Assembly (NCBI GenBank): GCA_023525975.1
Contig: CM042020.1
Location: 111,585,207-111,649,206, forward strand
Direction: 5' to 3'
Origin: Smallanthus sonchifolius
Taxonomy: Eukaryota; Streptophyta; Magnoliopsida; Asterales; Asteraceae
DNA length: 64,000 nucleotides
In this document: positions 1 to 12,029 of the stretch, one piece after another
Position numbering within the stretch: the first letter of the stretch is position 1
How the letters are laid out: each line of letters begins with the position of its first letter
Notes under the pieces: model-generated
Seen by the model: only the letters and a program-made list of their open reading frames with translations
Told to the model about the DNA's origin: nothing
The model's database searches: none
Translations under genes and position numbers: made by a program

Positions 1-1684
1 ATTCATGTTTAAAAATGCTGGAATAAGAAAAAAGTCAACAATGGGTGATCATTACCCATTTCCCCTCCTTGCCAAAACTTGTGTGAAAATGGAGTCCACG
101 TGACACCTCTCCAATCTTAGTCAGTGAAAACTCTTGATCATTGGTCCAGAATTCTTCTCACAGTTCTTAGCCTTCTATGGCTTTTTAGCTGAACCACATT
201 ATATATCATCGACTATGGAAAATCAAGAAACAATAATCAAGAATGATGATTGACAAGGAAGAAACAATAAACAGAAAAGTGAAATTGAATAACACGATAA
301 ACATGAAGAAGTATTTATGTTCATGTACATCAGGTTCGTTTTTCATCAGTTTTGGTTCATTTAACAGACTCGTTTTCCATGGTGAAATAGGAATCAATTT
401 TGAATTTTTGTATAGGTTTAAGTCATGTATTTACTGTGTTTTTCTTTGTTTTTATTTCATTTTTAGCAACTTTTCTACCCAATTATTACATATGCATATA
501 TATGTAATTATACATTACATATATGTAATTTTGTTCTTATATATATGTAGTTATGTTTTTTACATGTATGTAATTCTATTCATACAAAAAAACACTACAC
601 ATATGTAATTCACGCATATATAATTCTTTTATTGTAATGTTAACACGAAGAACATAAAGAACACGATGTAAATCAATTGTTCTAATTTTTTTTTTTTTTT
701 GTTAATGGTATACATATATGTAAGAACATTATCATAAATGCAACTCTCAAGTTGTGTATGATTAGGTGATCTACGTACGTGTATCATTACATATAGGTAA
801 CTTAGTTCTATATTTTATTATTTCAGTACTTTTTTTAATTATACAACCGTCTATCCTACATTTAGCCTTGAAAAGTCATATGTATTTGTAATTTAACTAT
901 TTACATATACGTAAATGGTTACATATATGAAATCTACTAATTTGTATATATGCAATTGGTTGTGTCTGCAAATGGTTGTGTCCATAGTTACATATATGTA
1001 CATCAGTTCCAAGCACTAGTCAACCGATAATTATGTTCTTCTTCCTCCTATTTCCTTGAGTTTTTACTAAAAAAAGTATGAAACTCATGGTCTTTTTATT
1101 GAGATTTTGTGAAAAAAGAAACACCTGTGAGACAGAAGAGATTGTGAGAAATGAAGGTATTTTGATTAATAATCTCGGGGGTTCCTAAATTCCAATATTT
1201 GATTTCCCCATTTTATCCCTAAACCCACTCATTAAATCCACAAGCTTCCTTTTTTTAATTTTTTTTTACATAATTGTCATTACGTGATTTCACCATATAT
1301 CAATTAAGATCAATGGTTATGATTAGTTTTCTTTAAAATTTGGTTTTTGACACGAACGCTAAATTATTCCTTATTTGATTACCCTATTGTCAAGTCTAGG
1401 GTATACTATACAGGGTTTTTTTTTTGTCATTCTACCCCTTTTTAAAAGCATTCTAAGGTACATCTAAGGCCATCTATGCATTTATATGAATATTCATTTA
1501 TGTGTTTCTATTTATGGATATTCATCCTCCAGCCTACTATCTGTTGATTTCAATACAATATGATGTTTGCGATATCATAGTGGTGTCATGCATTAACCTT
1601 CATACTGGCCAGGTATGAAAGCAATCTATGATACACACTACGATACTCCCACCTACCATATGGTGCTTTCATCATACAAAGTTC
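1..1684. other. AT-rich intergenic DNA, no gene
   Basis: I see no coding region with recognisable similarity here. Small open frames at 206-397 and 243-608 are low-complexity and unsupported. Between about 480 and 1000 the palindrome-like motif TTACATATATGTAA and close variants recur many times; this is treated as a finding. Confidence 0.6.
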
Positions 1685-1837
1685 AACACACACAACACAT
1701 TCTTTTTCTAACACCCGATTACACGTACCTGCTTCCTTGGACGGCCTCGGATTGAACCCCGTCTTTTGTTATATCAAGATCACTTCTGGTTTGTGTTTAA
1801 GTACCCCCTCTCTGATACTCAAATCCCTCAAACCGTG

Positions 1838-1851
1838 CTCTGATACCAACT
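1838..1851 (-). other. tRNA-Met-type primer-binding site
   Basis: On the minus strand the LTR end is followed by TTGGTATCAGAGC, the usual primer-binding sequence complementary to the 3' end of plant initiator tRNA-Met. It marks the LTR at 1852-3185 as the 5' LTR of a minus-strand element. About 150 bp of leader-like sequence follows leftwards, to about 1685, and then no gag or pol can be seen, so the element is truncated. Confidence 0.75.
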
Positions 1852-3185
1852 TGAGACACCACTTTCTTCATTTTGAAATATCAGAGTTTAGGTCCTAGTT
1901 TGCAAAAACTTTTGACACAGCAGTGATAAAGTTATTTTATTATAAAACATATTGTTATTTTACAAACATATGTTCAATATTTATAATACAAAAGACATCG
2001 GGGATTCGTGTCTCCGTCCAGCCTCGTCCTTGGAAGCGTTAGCTATTCTGGGTGCTCTTTCGTGAAATGTTTGAACACTTTTTACATTAGCTTTTGCTAA
2101 GTAAGTACACCACATCGCCTTTCAAAAATCATTTACGTTTAGCGTTTATGTTGGGACGCCTTAGCTCCCTTACAAGATCCTGGGATCTGTAATCCCACGG
2201 CCTCTTGTGTAACCACGAAGGTTTATTTATACGATCTTGGAACTCCGTAAGTTCTATGGCACTTTTTTTTACCAATTGCATTAGTTTGTCCTTCACAAGA
2301 TCATGGAACCCCGTAGGTCCTATGGCCTCTTGCTTCACACCAATTGGATTCATTTATCACGCAAAAGATCCTGGAACCCCGTAGGTTCTATGGCCTCTTG
2401 TTTCACATTAATTGGGTTTCATTTGTCCTTCACAAGATCCTGCAATCCCATAGATTCTATGGCATCTTGTTTCACACCCAAATGGGACCCTTTGACTATG
2501 TGAGTCCATGGCCTCCCGGTTTTTCGTTTATTAAAAACCATGTGTAGACATTATCACTAAACCCAACACATCTTTATTTTGTTACATGTAAGCATTACCC
2601 ACACAAAGTATTCCCTAATAACTCAAAATCATAATAGGGTAACTACAGTTTCTTCCTTACGAGTCTTTAAAGATAATTCGTGTACTTACGATAACCTAGG
2701 GGCTTTGCTACGTTCGATTTCACGCTCAAACGCTTCACCCGATGCGACCCGCACTTGGAACGCGCTACACAAAACTTGCTTTTATCGAACTTAGAAGTTT
2801 GGGAATGGTTTTGGTGTTGTTGTGTCAAACGAAGGGCTCAAGTCTCAGATTTATAGGATGTTATCGGCCCCCATAGCGGAATGCTAAGATGCGGGTAGCG
2901 GATCGCTACCGCCCCTTATTTAGCCGCCTGACTTGCCCCATATGTAGCGGGCCATGAGGGATTGGGTAGCGGTCCACTACCAACTCGGCTTTATCGAGTC
3001 AGCATGTTCCACGTGTCGCCACACGGTTGCTGCCTTTGTGACCACGTAGCGGACCGTTAGGATTTTGGTAGGGGCACGCTACCATCTCCATTTCACAAAT
3101 TTTCTTTTTTAATCCTCAGACTTTGGTTTATTTGCAGTTCTAGTCCTCCTGCTTCCATTTACTTTTAAATTTTGGGGGTGTTACA
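1852..3185 (-). mobile_element. LTR of a truncated LTR retrotransposon
   Basis: Read on the minus strand the segment begins TGTAACACCCCC and ends GGTGTCTCA, directly followed by a tRNA-Met primer site. Its length is about 1.33 kb. It has internal tandem repeats near its 3' end (2155-2500) and iterated palindromes built on GTAGCGG..CCGCTAC between about 2865 and 3090. The start resembles that of the solo LTR at 26378-28374, so both are probably Ty3/gypsy-type. No second LTR and no target duplication were found. Confidence 0.7.
2155..2500 (-). repeat. Tandem repeat of about 70 bp inside the LTR
   Basis: Four to five diverged units carry the recurring core AAGATCCTGGAACCCCGTAG followed by TTCTATGGCCTCTTG. 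Short open frames over this stretch on both strands (2129-2547) are products of the repeat and not genes. Confidence 0.75.
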
Positions 3186-3213
3186 CCATGTAATACACTG
3201 GTTTCTAACCTAG
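3186..3213 (+). mobile_element. Helitron-like 3' terminus
   Basis: A short hairpin (TGTAATACACTGGT region) is followed by TTTCTAACCTAG and then T, the hairpin-plus-CTAG pattern of Helitron 3' ends inserted before a T. The same TTTCTAACCTAG end occurs at 39738-39749 (plus) and 3946-3957 (minus). The body to its left is replaced or interrupted by the LTR ending at 3185. Confidence 0.5.
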
Positions 3214-3221
3214 TATATGTA

Positions 3222-3276
3222 TACACACACACACACACATATATATATGTGTGTGTGTGTGTGCGCGCGCGCGCGT
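3222..3276. repeat. Composite palindromic microsatellite (CA)n(TA)n(GT)n(GC)n
   Basis: Consecutive runs of CA, TA, GT and GC dinucleotides. The CA and GT arms are complementary, so the run folds back on itself. Confidence 0.95.
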
Positions 3277-3945
3277 ATTACACAAGTTCTAAACTGGTTT
3301 GTATAATAATATAGCAATTTCATATATACCCTTACAAATATGTATAAATATCATATATATACCCATATCGTTAAAAACAATTTAAGAAATAGCCGGTTTA
3401 CTCTTATTTTCTAAAACTTTAAAATTTCATATTTACCCATTTTTAATTTTAAAATATCATATTTACCTATTTTGACCTTTAAAATTTTATATTTACTCGC
3501 AAACAATCGTTTTCTCAAAATTTAAAATTTAACTTTCTCGCTTTCTTTTACAATTTTACCTATATGGAGGAACTTGTTTTCTTTTATAACAACTATCACA
3601 AACGCGATCGAACTAGCAATGGATCACAATCGACGATACCTTCTAAATGGTTTTAGAGAATCGCAATGATTATAAAAAATTGATAAGGGTAGAATGGTTA
3701 TAAAGTAAAAAATAATTTAAATTAGATATATATGATATTTTTTATTTTTTATTCGATATATATGATACTTATGCATGTTTGTATAGGGTATATATGAAAC
3801 TCCTCTATAATAATATACATTTATTTAACTTTGATCAAATAATCCGTATAACTAATTAGTAAGGACTGAAATGACCAGCTTTTTCTTTGCTAAATTATCA
3901 CCTCCTTTGTCTTTTTTTTTTCAACTGATTAACTATATTACTTAA
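3277..3945. other. AT-rich intergenic DNA, no gene
   Basis: Simple AT-rich sequence between two Helitron-like ends. No coding or RNA feature is supported. Confidence 0.55.
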
Positions 3946-3981
3946 CTAGGTTAGAAATTCGTGTACTACACTGGTTGAACA
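3946..3981 (-). mobile_element. Helitron-like 3' terminus, minus strand
   Basis: On the minus strand the sequence reads CCAGTGTAGTACACGA, which can form a stem, followed by ATTTCTAACCTAG and T. The body would run to the right from 3946. No convincing 5' TC end was located before 4535. Confidence 0.5.
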
Positions 3982-4534
3982 ATAAAAACGACAAAATTCA
4001 TAAAATTGTAAGTACTTCTCATGACCGAAATTACGTATAAGTAACGACTTTAAGTAATAAAGCAATAATATTAAAAATAAAAAAAAAATAATTATAATTC
4101 ATAAATTTCCATAATTTGAAAGTTAAGGATTCGAATTGATGTTTCCATAATATTAAAAAACTTCTTAATTGTATTCAGCAAAAGTTAAGGATTCGAAATA
4201 ATGTTTCCATAATTTCTGTTGACTTAGTTTGGGTGAAAAAACTTTAGTTGACCTTATAGAAAGATGACACGTGGTAGCCTGAGATAATAATTTATTATAT
4301 AAAACAAAACTAATGTAACTTACATGTATAAAATGTATACATACACATATTACTTATAAGTATTCTGTGTTCTAAAGAATATAATAATTTATATTTTAGC
4401 TTTTAGTTTTAACAAATGTCTATCTAAACACTATTTAAAACTAAACATTTAGAAAGTAAAAAAAAAGCAGAAAATAGAATAAAAATTCTTTGTTCGAAAA
4501 ACATGATACGATGAATCAAAGATTAAACGACTTA

Positions 4535-5860
4535 GAGTATAAGGTATACTCTTAATTGGCTCTCCTAAGTGAGAGTACCTTTTTTGCTACCTAGGCGTCA
4601 CATCACCTTGGTGTAACTCTCACTTGGCTCTCACATGGTAAGGGGTATACTCATGTGAGGGATACCCAAGTGAGTATTAAATGCATCAATTTAAATTAAA
4701 TTCAAATTTCATTAAAATAATAAATAAATAAAACATTAAATAAAAAAACAGTAAATAAAAAAAAACAGTAAATAAAAAAAACATTAAACAAAAAGTACAT
4801 AAATTTTAAAAAACTAGTCTTCAATCCCATATTTTGTCTTGATCGTATTTTGTTTTCTCTCGAAAAAGGCTCGCCTTGCCCCGTGAAAGCGATCAAGGTC
4901 GAGTGCGAGAATATCCATCTCATCTTTTTCTCTTTTCCAATCATTTCTCTCTTTTTAAGTCAAGTTAAACTGGCGCATTTCCTCGATCTTTTGTTGACCG
5001 ATCTCGATGTGTGTCGGAACGGAGCGGGAGCCCGATGCTTGGGCTTGGGCTTTAGCTTTTTTCTTCCCGATCGGCCGTAATATTGCATCCTCCTCATCCG
5101 TTTCCTCTAAGTTGATATCATACCTAGATCTCCCATCGGATGCGACGGGACTATCGGCCATGTCGTTTGAGGATCGTTTCTTTGACGATCTGGTTCCGCA
5201 CTTTTTGGTGTAAATTTGTTGCCATTTCAGGGAATTCCTTAAAAGTTCCCAAATTCTAATTGGAGCCATTCCTCCAACATCGTCTTGAAAACGTGCAGTT
5301 GCTTGCATCAAAATATCCGTATCACTAGACCCGCTCTTTCGAGTCCGCTCACATTCTTCGTATATACCGTTGAAAATTACAACCTTTTTTGTTAATATGA
5401 GTCAGTTTAGAACTCAACTGGTCCGTTGTGCGGTAATCGGGCCCGACTTCCATTAAGATAAAATATTTTTCTGCAACACGCTCCCATAAAGCAGTTTTGC
5501 TTTGAGCGTTTCCTAAAAAAATAAAAGTATTAATTTAGTACAAAATAAAAGTATTAAAAAGGTAACATAAAAGTATTAATTTTACCAATGATGGGATCCT
5601 CTGATACGTCGACAAACGCTTTAGCCAACTTCACCTCCTCCTCCGTATCCCACTTTTTAGTGGCTCGTGTAGAAGTCGATTCTTTAACGACCTTTTTCTT
5701 TCGGCTTTTTCGAGAAGGTCCGGGTTGCGTTTCGTCAACGTTTTCTTCGGATTGTGGTGCGGGTTGAGTTTCAGGAACAACATCCGGCTCGGACAAGTTT
5801 ATCGGTTAGCCTTGTGGTTGTGGAACAAAAGCTCCCCGAGCCAAAAGGACAAGTTGATAT
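4535..5860 (-). mobile_element. Decayed PIF/Harbinger-type element
   Basis: The left end starts GAGTATAAGGTATACT directly after TTA, the three-base target typical of Harbinger elements. The same kind of end (GAGCATGAGGTATACC) starts the MITE at 62516. The interior carries a minus-strand ORF1-like relic. I could not find the matching right end, so the right limit is approximate. Confidence 0.5.
4800..5860 (-). pseudogene. Harbinger ORF1-like (Myb/SANT) pseudogene
   Basis: ORF1 proteins of PIF/Harbinger elements bind element ends and work with the transposase. The relic shows a proline/acid-rich N-terminus with VVPETQPAP, then a basic stretch and a SANT-like start KKWDTEEEVKLAKAFVDVSE. A GT-AG intron at about 5516-5587 rejoins the frame to NAQSKTALWERVAEKYF. 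The C-terminal block includes LRNSLKWQQI, SSNDMADSPVASDGRSRYD and GKKKAKAQAQASG. An in-frame TAA lies four codons upstream of the first long open part (near 5808), and a frameshift lies near 5370. It is therefore broken. Family assignment rests on my memory of plant proteins of this type, often mislabelled in databases. Confidence 0.6.
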
Positions 5861-7991
5861 CCTGTCAAGTTCATGAGAATCAAGAACTCTGAGCCCTAAC
5901 ATTAAAGATGATTTTTCATTGTGCAAGTCCTTTTCGAATATTATATCCAACGATTAATTTGAAATCAATTAGTTACCAACTATAGACGTGAGTCGTTTAT
6001 GAAATATTTTCTTATGTTTATTAAAGTATTTAATTTCTTCACCTAAAAAGCTTTTATGTGATGATCATGTTCCCTAAACATGGGACCCAATAGTATGAGT
6101 TTTATAATTTATACATGTTAATCATGAGGCTTCTGAAAACCGAGAAGTTAAGGAGATGAAACAAAACGGGTGGGTCATGGACTATAAATGAAGGGTCCGA
6201 TCGACCTTAAAACGACGTTCCAACAGACTATAGGAGTTGGAGTCGGATGATCCGAGTTACTGTTAAAAGGGTCCTAGACCCGACAAGGGGTACCCACTCA
6301 TAACTACCCACGTGCTTCCCTTTTAATATTGTTGTCTGCTGATAAGGTTACTAATTTTTTTTTTAAATTGAATAATATATGATAAAATGTAATATAAATA
6401 TTATAATTATTAGAGGGTGTATTTGTATAGTTTGTCGTAAATGTTATATAAGTAGGGGGTTTGCCTACGAGTACGTAGACATGTTGTAATCTAAGCTTTC
6501 ATAAAAAAAATAAAAAATAATCTGAGTTTTCTAAAAATAATAATAATAATAATAAACATTGAAGTTACGTTGATAACTTTCGATAACATTATAAAAGAGC
6601 GAAAAGGTGTTGAGGAAGATACTCGAACCTGTGACGTCCTCTGTAAAATGCGTGTGAAATGAACCAACTTTATATAAAATTTATATCGAAACGCACAGAT
6701 GCAAAATAGAACGTCGCAAGGCTATATTATATTTTAAGAATTATAAGCGAAAAACAAAATACGTTTAAAAATAAATATATTTTTAAAATATTTATTAAAA
6801 GTCATGACATGTAAATCGAAAAGAACCGTCGATGTGGGGTTCGAACCGTCGCCGTCCGGAAAGAAAGATAGGAAGGATTTGTGCCCTTTTGGTTTTAAAA
6901 CAGGTTTTCAAATTTAACATATAAAAAGGCATGGCCAATTTTAAGTGGGTAAGTTGTTTAATTCAACATGCAGAATTGTAGAGTAGTAATTTTTTTAATT
7001 TTTTTTCTGAAAGGAGTAAATTTTATTTATAAACTAGATTTGTTTTGTAAATTCTTCAGTGATTTATTTTAAATTTAATACAAAATAATAATTGTTGAAT
7101 CATACGTATCTCCATAGCTTAATAAATACATGCATTTATATTGTACCATTCTATAATTAAAAGTTTTAATGTCAAATTCTATTTTAGTCATGATAATATT
7201 ATATAAGAAAAATATATATGGATATTCATTGATTTTATTCTTAATGTTTCAATTAAATGGTATTCAACACTAAAATAGACAGTATTTCAATAAGATTGTG
7301 TTCCTACTTGTACTCTCTACATCCCCCCTTAAATCAAATTTTAACTATAAATTCAGTTAAGTTTATTTGCAAGTGTTTGAATCTCAATGTAAATTCAAAT
7401 TTTGACTAACAATTATTTCACATGTAAACTATTGTTAGTTAAAATGTGAATTTATAATCTGAACTTAAATCTATTTTCATTAATTTTTTTAAACTCAAAT
7501 AATATTCATATACTTCATTACTTTTAAAAAAATATATACCATAAAGTCTTTATTTTTATTATTTTTAATTTGAGTATTGTATGACAAGACTTTTATAAAA
7601 TATTTTTTTCTAAATATTGATGCACTGTTGATTATAACGACTTATTTAAACTAGTTATAATGGTAGTCTACGTTGTTCAATTACAATGATGTGCCTAAAC
7701 CTAATACAACAGTGTGTCTATACTAGTTGCAACGTTGCGTCTAAGTTGTCCAATTAGAATTGTGACTAAACCTAATACAACGGTGTGTATAAACCACTAC
7801 AATAATTGGTACGTCCACGTTTGACCTATGAACAACCTATATGAATGTAATGGTATAATCGAAATCATTAGAATGGCGCGCCTAAAACAACTTGTAATTT
7901 CTGGGATGCATATATCATTGCCCAAAAATACACGTGTTACATCCTAGATATTTCATATATTTATCATGTAAAAATTACTTTTTATATCAAC

Positions 7992-7995
<4 letters not shown>
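5861..7995. other. Intergenic DNA, possible LTR remnant
   Basis: No gene is visible. Around 6440-6510 a TATATAAG box is followed by GGGGGTTTGCC and an AT-rich tract, which looks like the promoter part of an LTR, but no LTR ends were found. From about 7625 to 7800 a motif near CCTAATACAACRGTGTG recurs in diverged tandem form. Confidence 0.4.

Positions 7996-8065
<70 letters not shown>
7996..8065. repeat. (AT)n microsatellite
   Basis: About 35 uninterrupted AT dinucleotides. Confidence 0.98.
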
Positions 8066-8068
<3 letters not shown>

Positions 8069-8217
8069 TAGATAGATATAAGATAGGATAGGAGGGGAAG
8101 GGGTTAAGTTAGATATATATGGATAGGTTCTTTTGTCATGAATGTAGTGTCACTCTCAGGTGAAATGTCTCTCTCATACACCTACAAATTTGTGAGTTAC
8201 ATAAATCGTCCACGTAT

Positions 8218-8365
8218 CAAAGTCGCACTGTGGTCTGGCGATACCAAGGTTGTGAAAAATGTGTCATTCCTCAAATAGTTAAGAGTTCAAGTATCATGAT
8301 AAAAAAAAGTATAGATTTAGAAGTATATGATTAGAAGGTTTATGAGTTAACTTACTCTAGAAAAA
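8218..8365 (+). mobile_element. SINE with target-site duplication
   Basis: The body starts with an A-box-like stretch (GGTCTGGCGATACC) and has a B-box-like GAGTTCAAGTATC, followed by an A-rich tail. It is bounded by a 15-bp direct repeat, AAATCGTCCACGTAT at 8203-8217 and AAATCGTCCACATAT at 8366-8380 (one mismatch). This is what target-primed insertion of a tRNA-derived SINE leaves. Confidence 0.7.
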
Positions 8366-8380
8366 AAATCGTCCACATAT

Positions 8381-9176
8381 ATAGTATGTAGTATGTATAT
8401 GATTATTGCTCGAATCCGTTTTACAAAAAATATACCAATTGTTGCTATTTGTATGCACTTTTAGTCGACGGTCTAAATAAGATGATTATAATATCTTAAT
8501 CTTCTTTAACCTTTTATATATTTTTTTGAACTTTCCATTTTTCCCCTATCATAAACTCGATACACTCATAGATTTGTAGAAAAGTGATTTTTAGAAGCGG
8601 TGAATATAGATTTTAGAGGCGGTTTACAACCGCTTCAAAAATTAGTGCCTCTTAGTGAGCCGATCTCAATAGATTACGAGGGGTGGACTCCTTTATACAC
8701 ACCTACTTTTTGTGTCTTATTGATTTTAGTCGGTGGTTTATTTTGGTTGGTATTGGTTTGTGGTAGGCATGGACTGTTGTTTTTGTTTGTTAGCCTGTTT
8801 CCAGTTGAATATATATGTATTGCTTTTGTTGACATTATTGTCATGAAATTTATAAATAATTGTAACACTTCAAATTTTATATGATATTTTAATAAGAAAT
8901 ATTATTATTTTAATACTAAAGAGAAATTTTCATTAACATGTTGTTGGAAATGTTCACTAGAAGTTCAATAAAAGTTAATATTAGGGTGAAAGTGAAAACA
9001 AATCAAGTTAATTTGAGACACATTTCTAATAAAATAATCCATGATTAATTTGTAATAGAAGTGATTACGAGGAGATGATTGTGATTCAAATTGATTAAAT
9101 ATGTGATTTATGGAATGTTGTGCTATAAGCACAATTTTATGACCATAATTAATCATAACTATTGAAATGTTTGTAA
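8381..9176. other. Intergenic DNA, no gene
   Basis: An open frame at 8600-8884 has a hydrophobic stretch but no similarity I recognise and no promoter or splice context. I leave it uncalled. Confidence 0.5.
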
Positions 9177-9467
9177 GGCTGTGTGTAAAGATTTCACTAA
9201 AAAGTGAAAAACGTCCACCACGTCAGCAATAGGACAATCACTAAACCGAATCATTAAGATGTGTAATGGTTTTACTATCCAAATATGCGCGCGCACACAC
9301 ACATACAAACACACACATCAAGCGCCCCACGCACCGTGAAGCCAATCACAGCCCCGTCCCCCACCCTCGATAACGCCCTTGGGGGCGATGTTTCACGCAC
9401 ATTCCCGGTCCACGTGATCCACGCCCCCTCCCCCGGTGCCCCTTTTACGATCCCATTACACACAGCC
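9177..9467. mobile_element. Tourist-like MITE with GC-rich core
   Basis: Perfect 12-bp terminal inverted repeats GGCTGTGTGTAA / TTACACACAGCC are flanked on both sides by TAA (9174-9176 and 9468-9470). A 3-bp TAA duplication is the signature of PIF/Harbinger-mobilised MITEs. The interior right half (9320-9450) is strikingly GC- and CpG-rich for this window. It has no coding capacity. Confidence 0.85.
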
Positions 9468-9470
9468 TAA

Positions 9471-10429
9471 CAATAATTTGAAGTTGGAAGTTGTCAATTC
9501 TAATAGATTGTTGGTTTATTGGGTCAAAGATGATGTTAATTGAACTAATGTACTCTCTCTCACAAGTGAATTCCAATTATTGAATTTGAATTGATAGGTA
9601 GTCAACTTAATTAAATTGGGGATGTTTGTAAGAAACGATAAATTAGTTTTATAAGGTCAAAACAAGTCTACATGAATGCCAATAGGTAAAGGTATGCAAT
9701 TGGATATCGATCATATGTGTCATTGGTTATGAATTTGTGCTCTTAGAGTCACAGTGATGATATGTTTGTTGATCTATAGGCTATCAAGTATTTGGAGGAA
9801 AGCAAAGAGTGTTGGAATTTTGGTATATTATCAAGGTGAGTAGATAAAGTTTTTTAAATGATGTATATGCCTAGGGTTGTTCACAAGTCGAGTCAGGGTC
9901 AGCTCGCAGCTGGCTATAATTTTAAATGAATCAGTTCGATTTAACTCAAAATACTCAACCGAGCTGAAAACTTGAGCTCGCAGTTTATTATTTATGGAAT
10001 ATAATCCTAAATCCAAAAATCTACATCCTGAATCTTAATTTCACCTGAAGTGAAAAAAATTCTAAACTGCTAACTCAATCAAATTAAAACCAAAAACAAA
10101 CAAACAAAAGCCACCGACAAAATCATATAAGTATATAACACTAAAAAATCATAAAACCAAGCATTCTAACTATCTCAAGAGTCCAGCTAAATTTAAATTG
10201 AATATATTTGTATTTCTATAAAAGATCAAATAAGAAAGCTAAAATAAAATAATAACAGTAAAAGTTAATATAAGCATCATTTCAAATACAAATTTGAATT
10301 TACATACATGATATATATATATATATATATATATATTTTTCTCTGATAAATTTTAATTATTACTGTATTTTAAATATATGACAAGTAAATAGATTTTACA
10401 GTCATTACTTATATTTAAGTTTTATTGTA
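9471..10429. other. Intergenic DNA, no gene
   Basis: AT-rich. A degenerate repeat starting TAGGGTTGTTCACAAG near 9871 and rich in GAGCTCG-type words looks like a hAT-related non-autonomous element, but its ends are not resolved. A (TA)n run lies at about 10311-10335. Confidence 0.4.
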
Positions 10430-10750
10430 AAAAAACCGGTTCCTAAATCGGAACTGGAAAACCGACCCAAACAGTATTGAAACCGATTTCGCAAAAACCG
10501 GTTAGGGTTGGACCAGAGCCATCGGTTTGTAATAGGTTTGTGAACTGCCATGCTCGAACCAGTTTAAAACCGGTATTACCAAACCGCTCAAAAAACCCAT
10601 TTGAAACCGGAACCAAACTGAACCGATCATTCCCTCTCCAAAAACCGGTTTGAAGCCGGAACCAAACTGAGCCAAACTGGTCTTGACTTTCGTTGACCTA
10701 AACCGAAACCGGTTTAGGAAAAAAAAAACTAGTTTTTACACCTCTACAAA
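10430..10750. repeat. AACCGGTT-rich interspersed repeat
   Basis: Dense iteration of AAACCGGTTT-type words in both orientations, ending near TTTTTACACCTCTAC. The same kind of sequence recurs at 36030-36225 and, in GGTTCGGAACC form, at 46508-46930. Such repeats usually belong to non-autonomous hAT-like elements. Ends and duplications were not resolved here. Confidence 0.5.
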
Positions 10751-12029
10751 CGTGACCCAACGTAGTGTATCTTGCCAATGAAACTTTATTCTCATTTATA
10801 TATACGTAAATGCACATGAAACGCGGTCAGAACTTGTGTACCACCCTTTCATTCGTGTAGCATAAAAAACAATCCTTTTAGTGAGAAATCATGATAATAC
10901 GTGATACAAACTCAAGTAGTATCTACATTTTTTTAGTATATTGTTCGTATTAATTTATGATTTTGTAGCTATTTTTGTTCCACCTATTTTTCATATTCCT
11001 TATTCTTCTGCCTTAAAATTTTACATAACCAATTGCTAAACATGCATATATCTTAGCCAAATTTTATAGCTACCATAATTTCCACTAATAGAGCTAATAA
11101 GCTCAATATTCACAAATAGGTGTGTTATCAAATAACAAAGAACTCAATACAAAATCTAGCCTTATTATGTGTGTAAAGATATCTTGCAAATAATAATGAC
11201 TTGCATGAAAACAAGTTTTAATGCATACCTTATTTAGTAAAACTTTATGCACTCATCTTTTAAAAAATAACACAACTAACACAATTGGTTTCTGGGTATT
11301 CCTTTGCCACCATACACTTGACCACCTATGATCAACAATATTCTATAAATACTAAATTCTAGTTACTTGCATAATTAGGCCTTATGAGCAAACCCTCCTA
11401 ACATGACCAATTTCTATCAATTTACATATTATCAACCATGTGCATGGACTAGTACGTTCATGTACTTGCACAATGAAGTGGATCTTCATTTTTTATACTC
11501 GATTTAACGAAAATTTTAACACTCTCGGTTTGTTAATTAAACCTCTAATTTGAGTTTTATAACCTTGCATTCATTCCACACCCACTATTTTAGTTGACAA
11601 TCATTAGTGGAGTTGTTTAAGTCATTCAAAACTATGGTTGATCAATTTGGTCAACAAAATCATCAATTTGACAATTTAGTACATTTTGGGCAATACTTGT
11701 CATTTTTACCAATTTTCATACTTAAGAATGTAAAGTATACCCGTCTCCGTCTAGGCTCTGGCCCACACCAAAGAGTCCCGTTAGGTTTTAGTCCACACCA
11801 TCCCTATCAAGATATTTCACCAAAGGTTGAGAATCACTTAATTTGGAGGGTTTAATCACACTCTAGTATCATAAGACAGATAAAAAACTTCACGATGTTG
11901 AGTTGCATAGTTCTATATTAACCTGAGAATAAGACAAAGATGACTTGGAAGGAACCGACTCAAATAGATTATTATGAGAAAGAACTAGACATTGTAGTTG
12001 AGCCAAGTTAACAAGATTCTCTAGTATAT
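10751..12029. other. Intergenic DNA, no gene
   Basis: No coding region or recognisable repeat. The open frame at 11607-11855 has no supporting signal. Confidence 0.5.

Noticed and set aside
5554..5796. 80-codon frame as an intact small gene
   Set aside because: It has no ATG at its start (TTG), has an in-frame stop just upstream, and is exon 1 of the Harbinger ORF1 relic.
8600..8884. 94-codon frame with a hydrophobic stretch, and nearby AGGCGGTTTACAACCGC words
   Set aside because: I considered a small membrane protein and a CACTA-element subterminal region. There is no CACTA terminus, no similarity and no gene context.
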